Shown: in pieces, positions 1 to 9,700 of the stretch | Position numbering within the stretch: the first letter of the stretch is position 1 | Layout: every line of letters begins with the position of its first letter | Source of the DNA: PGYR01 sp041675005 | Lineage (GTDB): Bacteria > Bacteroidota > Ignavibacteria > Kapaibacteriales > UBA2268 | Assembly: GCA_041675005.1 (NCBI GenBank) | Contig: JBAYUQ010000009.1 | Coordinates: 1-64,000, forward strand | DNA length: 64,000 bases | Reading direction: 5' to 3' | The notes under the pieces: model-generated | What the model was told of the DNA's origin: nothing | The model's input: only the letters and a program-made list of their open reading frames with translations | Database searches by the model: none | Position numbers and translations under genes: made by a program

Positions 1-482
1 AATGACGAGGGTATTTTCCTAGATTCTTCACTCCGCTCCGCTGCGTTCTGAATGACGAGGGTATTTTCCTGGATTCTTCACTTCCCCTTCGCTATGCTCA
101 GGGTCGTTCTGAATGACGAGGGTATTTTCCTAGATTCTTCACTCCGCTCCGCTGCGTTCTGAATGACGAGGGTTTTAACCTGGATTCTTCGCTATGCTCA
201 GGGTCGTTCTGAATGACGAGGGTGTTTTCCTGGATTCTTCACTTCCCCTTCGCTATGCTCAGGGTCGTTCTGAATGACGAGGGTATTTTCCTAGGTTCTT
301 CACTCCGCTCCGCTCTGTTCTGAATGACGAGGGTGTTTTCCTGGATTCTTCACTTTGCTCCGCTGCGTTCTGAATGACGAGGGTGTTTTCCTGGATTCTT
401 CACTCCGCTCCGCTGCGTTCTGAATGACGGGGGTGTTTTCCTGGATTCTTCACTCCGCTCAGGGTCGTTCTGAATGACGAGG
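1..482. repeat. Mosaic tandem repeat array, nine full units of 50 or 61 bp
   Basis: Nine complete head-to-tail units start at 1, 51, 112, 162, 212, 273, 323, 373 and 423, and a 10-base stub follows at 473-482. Seven units are 50 bp; the units at 51 and 212 are 61 bp. Every unit begins with AATGACGAGGG (one has AATGACGGGGG) and ends in GTTCTG. The second half switches between two modules, one built on CTCCGCTCCGCTGCG and one on GCTATGCTCAGGGTC, so the array is a mosaic. One unit is about 54% GC, far above the AT-rich genes around it. The array runs off the left edge. There are no unique spacers, so it is not a CRISPR. No open frame in it looks like a gene. Confidence 0.95.
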
Positions 483-756
483 CATCATTAAAAAAAATTC
501 ATATTCAAATAATAATTTTCAGTTAATTAATGTCTTGTATCTTGCTATTACTAATTAGCTACGCCCTAATTCAGTAATAATACCTATAAAAATATTCAAA
601 AAAAATTAATCTTTCTACTTGCTTTTTCCGATAAAATGAATTATTCTTGAATGTGTCAAAATATAGAAAATAAAAAAAGTGTGTCAGTTTTGGCACATAA
701 CTCTATATAAATAATGAAAAATATAACTATTTATTAATAAATTATTAGGAGAGCTT
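483..756. other. AT-rich leader upstream of the giant surface-protein gene
   Basis: There is no gene in these 274 bases. They are strongly AT-rich and follow abruptly on the GC-rich repeat array. A promoter for the next gene is expected here, but no convincing box pair was found: a TTTG at 89-92 is followed 19 bases later by TAATGAAA, which matches only the TA of the -7 consensus. A good ribosome-binding site, AGGAGAG, lies at 747-753, just before the ATG at 757. Confidence 0.5.
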
Positions 757-3700
757 ATGTCTAGAATTACTAGATTTATTCTCACATTGGCGGTTATTGC
801 CCTCGTTGGGCTCGGCGATATGTTCGCTGCCGTCGCTCCGAGCAGTCAAGCTCGGTTCATTTCCTTCTCCGATGTCACCGCGACTTCGGTCAAAATGACT
901 GTAGTGAAAGGGAATGGTAACAAACGATTAGTTGTTTTCTCAGCTGATGGTACAGTTGATAATCCAGATAATAGCGATGTTGCATTAGTTGACGCTAATG
1001 GTAATTTCGGTACTGCTGTATCGGTTAATTCACCTAGTCCAGACATCGTTGTAGATGTACTAGATGGCGTTGAATGGTACACAACTGTTACTGGTTTGGC
1101 TTCTGGTGTTACTTACACTGTTAAAGTGTTTGAGTTTAATAACGACGGAAGTACTCCTCAGAATGCTTACAAAACTGCTGATGGTCTTAACAACCCACGT
1201 AGCTTCACTACTTTAGTGGAGGTTAATCCGCCGACAGCCCTTTTGGCTAACAACGTAACAGCTACAACGGCTGACCTATCTTGGACTGCGGCTTCTCCTG
1301 CTCCTGATGGTTATATATTTTCTTTATGGGTAGATAGTCAGGGCCAAGGATTTGGGAATGCCTCTTATGATGCAACTACTGAATCAGTCGTTCAACCTTA
1401 TGACGAATTAGATGTTTCTAGTTTGACTACATTTGATTTGACTGACTTACAAGGTCCTTCAGATTATAAATACCAACTTTACTCTTATATAGGTAATAGT
1501 AATTCAACGGTTGCAGAACTTGAATTCTTTACTCCTGAAGATATTACCTCCCCTACCGTTGATAATATAACTTTTTCTGGTGGAAGTGGAACTGACTTTA
1601 CAATTAACGAATTAGATAATGGCGAAGACTTTACTTTCGTTGTTACCTTTAATGAAAAAATGAAAACTTGGTTAACACCAACATTTACATTTGAAAACCC
1701 TACGCCTCTTGATTTGAGTTACGTAACTGGTTCTTGGGATGATGATGGTATGGTATTCACAGCTACTGTGAATTTTGCTGGTACAACTCCTCAAGAAAGC
1801 CTACTTGTAGATGTTGCTGTTAGTAATGCTGAAGATTTAGCTGGTAATCCATTAGATTTTGCTTTTGATACTAAAGCAGATCTATTCAATATAGATAATA
1901 CCGATGGTGTTCTTTCTGATTTTACATACAGTTCAAGTTATTGCCGCTCTGGTGCCAATCTAGACGTAATTACATTTACTATAAGTGTTGATGAAAATGG
2001 TTATGGTGCTGCAGGATTAAATAAAGATAATTTCTCAATTGCTGCTGTTCTACAATCAGCACTAGGTGATTTTGTTTTTGATGAATCTGGTGCTGCACAA
2101 AGCGGTGAAGGGACTTATACTTTTGAATATACTCTTGAAGGTACAGAAGTAGAAGGTGCTTATAATATAGATATAACTTTCACTGATAATGCTGGTAATC
2201 AAACTCATGTCGTAGAAAAAGGCGGTCTTGGAGACCCTGGTGTATTCAATATAGAAAATACACCTCCAACTATAGATAATCTAGCTTTCACTAACACTTG
2301 TCTAAAAGCAGGTGAAGATGTAGGCTTTAGTTTTGATGTAGTTGAAGAAGGTTGTGGTACATTCGATGCAACTAATATTGCTATCTCAGGTTTGCCTACT
2401 GGTAATGGAGTGCTTTCTGCACCTACTATTACTGGTAATGCTCCTGGCCCTTACCATGTAGCATATACTTATACTATAGGTAATACTACTCCTGAAAGTG
2501 CTGGTGATGTAATCATAGATGTTACTGATGATGCAGGTAATACTGTTAATTCAACTAACACTGGTGCTTTCAATGTAGATAACACTGTACCTACAATAGG
2601 TAATACTGCTCTTTCTTCAACTTGTGTGAAAGACGGAACATTGTTAACTCTTACATTTGATGTAACTGATTTAATAGAAGGTGAATGTGGTGCAATAGAA
2701 GCAAGTGATATAGTAGTTACTAATGTTTCTGGTGCTGGTTCTTTGAGTCAAGCATTTGCTTATCAAGGTGTAACAGGTCCAGTGAATGATGTATTAAGTT
2801 TCACATATACTTTGACAGTAAGCGAAACAGCTGGAGATGATGAAAATTATGTAGTTAATATAACTGCTACTGATAAAGCTGGAAACGCTTCGGTAACTAA
2901 CACAGTTGAAAGCTTCAACGTAGATAATACGAAGCCGGTAATTAGTGCTGTATCAATGAACACTACTTGTGAAAATGGTGGTAACACAGTGACATTGACT
3001 TTCACTGCAACAGAAGGTGGTTGTGGTACATTTGATAAAGATGATATTACAATTACAGATGATGTAACTACTGCAACTGACACTTGGACTTGGGTCTCTG
3101 GTGCTGGTACTGGCGTTTATACTTATACATTACCTTTAGTATCTGGTGACCCATCAGGTTTGGTAACTGTATCTGTTAATGCAACAGATGATGCCGGTAA
3201 TGCAGCAACTGAAGCTACTACTACATTCACTATCGACAATACAGCTCCTGTAATCTCTGCTTTGACAGTTACAAGTGCTACTTGTCTTAACGACGGTTTT
3301 GCTAAATTAACATTTACTTTTAATGTAGTAGAAGAAGGTTGTGGTACATTTAGTAGCGCAGACTTAACCGTAGATGCTGGTCTATTTGCAGCACCTACTC
3401 CAATAAGTCAAACTGGACTTGGTACTGCTGCTTCACCTTATATATTCACTTACTCTAATACTATAAGTAATGCAAACGGTGACTTTGATGGTGCTTATGA
3501 TATAACAGTTAATGCAACAGATGATGCAGGTAATGTAGCTACAGAATTACAAAGTGTAGGTGCATTCAACGTAGATAACACTGCTCCTATAATCTCAAAT
3601 ATAATAATAACACCTACTTGTTACAAAACAGGTCAAGAGATATCAATTACATTTGACGTAACTGAAGGCGGTTGTGGTACATTCGATGAAAATGATATTG

Positions 3701-6700
3701 AATTTACAGCTGATGACGCTTTACCTGGTCCATTATCATTGATTACATTTACAGTGACTGAAGATAATGATTCTCCTCTAGGGGATGTCCATTCATTTAC
3801 AGCTAAATATACTGTACAAGGGTCGGATGCGGAAGGTTATTATACTTATGATATAACTGCTACTGATGATGCTGGTAATGTTGATACTGACTCTGATGAT
3901 GCATTTGCTATCGACAATACAGGTCCGGTACTTAGTGCTTTGACTGTAACTCCTGACCACGCTGGTGGTACTGTTGGTACTGTTGATATTACATTCTCAG
4001 TAGGCGATGATAGTGGAGAGTGTTCTACATTCGATGCTTCGACTGTTGTTTATACAGTAACAGGTCCTGCGGCTTTACAAAGTTCTATAACTACTCCTCC
4101 AGTTGATCAAGGTGGTGGTGTGTGGAAATCAACTTTAGCAATATCTAATTTGGATCAAACTGGTAACTATCACATTTCATTGGTAGCAGCAGACGGATTG
4201 GGTAATCCATCTAACACACTTAACCCTACTCCGGCAGTAGAGTTAGTAATAGATAACACTCCTCCTTATGTAACTGGTGTAACTGCTACTGAATCATTGC
4301 TAAACAGAGCAGATGATGATGGAAGTGCTGCTACAACTGATTTCATAATTACTGTACAGTATAATGAAGTGTTGAACCAAGCGGTTATTCCAACATTGGA
4401 ATTCCACTTACCTGGTAAAAATCCAACTTCACCTGCTGTAGCTCTACTAGCTATTACTCAAGATAAACCTACTACTAGTTCTTACAGCTATGAATTTAGT
4501 GCAGACAAAACTACTAATATCGATATGCGTGGTATAGGTGTTAGCACGAATGGTGCTGTAGATGTGGCGGGTAATATACAGACTGCTGCTGGAACTAAAG
4601 GGAATCTATTCGGAATAGATTTCGTAGCTCCACAATTAAATAGCATAACAGTTAACGCTCCTAGTCCAGCTGTCATATTAGATGATACACCGCAATTACA
4701 ATTAGTTTTTGACTTTACAGAGACTATGGATAATAATTCTGACCCTACTGTTACATTTGAGACTGGTAGTGCACCTAATAATGATATATTAGGTGATGTA
4801 CTAGGTACTCCTGCAGGTGACTGGAATCTAGGTAATGTATTCACAGCTTCATATTCTGTAAATGAAACTTATGGATTGGAAGTTGATAATGTAGGTGTTG
4901 GAATAGCCAATGCAACTGATTTAGCTGGTAACCCATTCCCAGGTTCATTTGAAGCTGGTGTATTCGATGTGGATACTAAAGAGCCAGGTTGTGGTAGTAT
5001 AACTATGACTCCTGCTGCTCCTCAAGTAATAGTAGCTGACAAAGACTTTGAAGTAGTAGTAGTTATGGATCAAACACTAGACGCTGGTGTTAATCCAACA
5101 ATAGCATTTACTAATAGTAATGCAAATTATACTGTAAGTGGTGGAGCATTCTCACAGACTTCAGTTCTTAATGATACTTACTCATTCACAGTAACACACG
5201 ACGGAACTCAAGAGAACGTAACAGAGACTATGTCTATAAGCGGATTCAAAGATACACACGGTAACGTACAAACTCTTGCTTGTACTGCTGATTTCGATGT
5301 AGATACTAAACTTCCAGAAATCGTATCGATTGCTGTTAGCGAGTCTAATATCTGTGGTAACATGGAAGGAACGGAAGTAATAACAATTACTTTTGACGAA
5401 GCTATGGATATATTAACAGTACCAACTCTTACATTTGATGAAGATTTGACTACTAATATATTAAAATCACCAAGCACTCTTTGGAATGTAGATAGTACTG
5501 TATTCACAGTAACTTATACAATAGACACAGTGGGAAGTTATACTTACACAGGTGTTGATATAGACGTATCTGGCGCTAAAGATGCCCTTGGCAACACAAT
5601 GGATCTAGACAATACACATGGTATTGATAAAATCAACGTAGATTCTGAAGGTCCTACAGTAACTGGAATAGCATTCAACCCATTACCTTCTAACGCTTTT
5701 GGTGTTAATAGAAGCAATATTGGACTAAATGGTTTCCAAGTAGTTGTAAATTACAACGAAGCTATGGATGGCGGTTCAACACCTACAATCACTTTTGATG
5801 ATTTATCACAAGGTGGTACAGGGACTGTTGGAGCAGCATTGAACGATAGTACAGGTAGCTGGACTTCTTCAACGGAATACACTAGAATATACACAGTATA
5901 TAATGGTGCTGTTGAATTAGAAATAATAACAGCTGGTGTAACTGGTGCAACTGATGTTTGTGGTAATACACAAGAATCTTATGATTCAGGGGATGATGAA
6001 GCAAGTTTTGCAATCGACTTGATAGCTCCTACATGTAGCACACTAGTAGTTGGTACAGATCCAATTTATGAAGGTGATAAAGTACAAGAAGTAACAGTGA
6101 CATTCAGTGAATATATGAGTAATTCAGTTACTCCTGATGTTTACTTTGATTTCAGCTCAAACTTTGGAGCTTTTTCAGGAAATTGGGATGGACAAAATCC
6201 TAGAGTATTTGTAGGAACAGCAACACACAATGGAAATGAGGAAGGTGGGATTGTAGAAACAGCATTACTTAATATAAGCACGAACAAACCAACTGACTTA
6301 GCTGGTAATCCTATCCTAGTTGTAGGATGTTCAGCTGATTTCGTATTAGACACTAAAAAGCCATTGGTATCAAGTGTGACTTTCACACCTGAAGATATAA
6401 ATGGAACTGGTACACTAAGTGTAGCTGTTGCATTCAACGAAAATATGGGAGCAACAGTTCCTACATTAACATTTAGTGCTGGTTCTGCTGCATTCACACC
6501 TGCAGCTAGTAGCTGGTCAGGAAATACTTATACATTCAACTACACAGTAGCTGATGAAGATGTAGATGTTGACGGTGTAACTGTTACAATCAACACAGCT
6601 AAAGATTTAGCTGGTAACGTAATGGCTCCACACACATCAACAGAGACATTCGACATAGATCAGGTTAGTCCGACTATCGTTGGTCTAACTGTATCTGATG

Positions 6701-9700
6701 CTATGATCAACAAAGCAGAAGCGAACACCATTGGGTACACATTCACAGCTGCTGCTACATTTAGCGAAGCAATGAATACAAGTGCTAACCCTTCTATCGC
6801 ATTTGCTCCAGATGTAACCGCTGGTTCACCATCATTGACATTACAAGCTGGAACTAATCCTGCTTGGTCAGTTGGTAACACAGTAGCTACTTGGACTTAT
6901 ACAGCAAGCGACCAAAGCGTTGCAATCGAAGGTATAGATATTACTATAGCTGGTGGCGAAGACGCTTTCGGAAACGCAACTGACTATACTTCTCCAACAG
7001 GTGTTTTTGCTGATAAATTCAGCATAGATACTGAAGACCCGACTGTAGCATTTGGACAATCAACTCCATTGGCTGAGTCTTGCGTAAATGGAACAGAAGC
7101 AATTGATTTCAGTGCATCAGATGGAACTGGTTTCAGTGGAATCGACGAAGTACAAGGAAGAATCAATGGTGGATCTTTTGCCGCTTGTACAACTGGTGTA
7201 CAACTGAATGCATTGAATGGATGGCCTGGAACAGATGGTCCTATAACTCTTGAGTTAAAGGCACTAGATTTGGCAGGAAATACAACTACTATAAGTAGAG
7301 TATTCACTAAGGATGCAACAGCACCGGTAATTGGTGGAGAATCATTTACAAACACTTGTGTAACTACAGGCGATGTGATAGACATAGAATTCACAATTAC
7401 TGAAACTGGTTGCGGAGCTATACTAGCTAATAATATTGATATTTCTGGTTTCCCTAATGGAAATGGAGTATTATCACAACTAACTATAACTGGAAATACT
7501 CCTTATGTAGTTACTGCTACTTATACAGTAGGTAGTACTGATGCTGAAGGTGTTTATAATATCACATTTAATGTAACAGATGATTCTGGTAACGATGCAA
7601 CTCCTTCTGTGAATAACGCTGCATTTACAATTGATAAGACAGCACCTAGTTATTCAGTAAATACTGCACCAACACCAACATGTACTAATAAGAACACTAA
7701 TGTTCAATTGGTAATATTAAGTGATGACAATACTTACGGTTGTGGACCTTATGGTGCAAGTAATATAACGGCTTCTACTAGTTTAGGCGCTGCTGTTGTT
7801 GCTTCAGCTGGTGGTAATGCTTATTCAATAACAGTTGACTTATCAGGAACAACATCACAGGATGACGGTATTTATGATATAGATATCGTAATGACTGATG
7901 CTGCTGGTAATGTGAATAATCAAACGATAACTAACGCATTCACACTAGACAATACTGCACCTGCAATAAGCAATGTAGTTGTAACACCTGGATGTATAAA
8001 AGGTGGAACTACTGCAACACTAACATTTAATGTTGCTGAAAGCGGTTGTGGTATATCAAACATCACAATAAGTGATAATGTTAATACTAATGGAACATGG
8101 ACTTGGTTCTCAGGAACTGGAAGTGGAACATATACTTATAAATTATTGGTAGATGGTCAAGACGATGACGGACCTGTTGACGTAACAGTTAGCGCAACTG
8201 ATGCAGCTGGAAATACAACAACTGGAGTTGACGCTGGTGATACTGACTTCACAATCGACAATACTGCTCCTGTAATAGCAATTTCTCAACCTTTAGCAAA
8301 CGCTACTGTGAATGGGACTAAAGTTGTAAACTACACTGTAACGGAAACTGGTTGTGGAATTGATGTGACAGAGTTCAGATTTAATTCTGGCACTTGGTTT
8401 ACGGCTCCTGCAACTGGAACTGCATTAAGTGTATATACTGGCTTTGCTGGTTTAGGTGAAGGTGCATTTACACTAAACTTCAGATCAACAGACGTTGCAG
8501 GAAACGTTGGAACAAGCAGTGTATCTTTGATAAAAGATACACAAGCGCCAACAGTAACTACTGTTACTCCAAGTGATAATTTAATATCAATTGCTGACGG
8601 TGGTTCTACATTTACGGTTGCTGTATTATTTAGCGAAGGAATGAATACGACTGTTAATCCAACAGTTGCATTGACTGCTAACACTACAGTAACAAATTCT
8701 AGTTCAACTGGAGTTTGGTCAGGTGGTAATACATTTACAGCAACATTCGGAACTATCAACGGTGCTTCAGCAGAAGAAATCGCAAACTTAGATGTTACGG
8801 TTTCTGGAGCTAAAGATGACACAGAAGATGATGGAAACGTAATGACGCTTCAAACAATAGTTGATAAATTCAGCATTGATACAAAAGCGCCTACATGTAG
8901 TACAATGACAAACAACAACGCAGATATATACGAAAATGATAAGAATGTAACAGTAACAGTAGTCTTCTCAGAAGCTATGTCTGCTAGTCCACTTCCTACA
9001 TTTAATATAACTGGAACAAGTCAACTAACACCAGGTGCAACTAATTGGACTAATGCATCTACGTTCACTCAGGTATTCACACATACAGGAGTTGAAGAAA
9101 CAACTTCAGCTAATTTTGTGGTAGGAAACTTACCTAAAGATGCAGCTGGTAATCCTGCTGTTTCTGTTCTATGTTCAACAGATGTAGATATAGATACACG
9201 TAAGCCGTTGGTATCTGGTGTAACGTTTACACCATCATTGATAACAGAAGCAACAGCAGCATTTAGTGTAGCTATTGAGTTTAATGAAGCGATGGGAGCA
9301 ACAGCACCTACGTTGACATTCAACGGTGGAGTTAGCTCAGCTTTCTCAGCACCTTCTGGTGGTTGGGCAGGTAATACTTATACTTACAACTATACAGTAA
9401 CTGATCAGAATTTCAGTTTATCTGGATTGACAGTAGATATAAGTGGAGCTAAAGATGTTGCAGGTAACGTAATGGTTACTAAGACATCAGTTCAGACTTA
9501 CGCTATCGACCAAGTTGCGCCAACTATTAGTGCTGCAAGTATCAAGTCATCTAATAGCATTAATGACCAATATGCGAAAGGTGGACATGATATATTGTTG
9601 ACTTTCACATCAAGTGAAACGCTAAATACTGGAGCATTTACAGGTAATATAGCTGGTTATTCAATTAGCTCTATTTCAAGTTTAGGAACTACTTATACAT

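Noticed and set aside
91..106. General check that GC-rich repeat words match the GC-rich start of the giant gene
   Set aside because: Only short words such as CGCTCCG are shared; there is no longer match, so no direct copy was claimed.
1..482. Repeat array as a CRISPR
   Set aside because: Units are contiguous without unique spacers, vary in length and share two tail modules.
91..482. Coding sequence in the repeat array
   Set aside because: Short open frames are by-products of the repeat and have no start or RBS with coding character.
690..706. Sigma-54 promoter (TGGCAC) before the giant gene
   Set aside because: The -24 half fits, but the -12 GC element is missing at the required spacing.
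8331..8822. 163-codon antisense open frame in the giant gene, and similar ones along it
   Set aside because: They mirror the repetitive sense frame, have no RBS and show no protein-like motifs.
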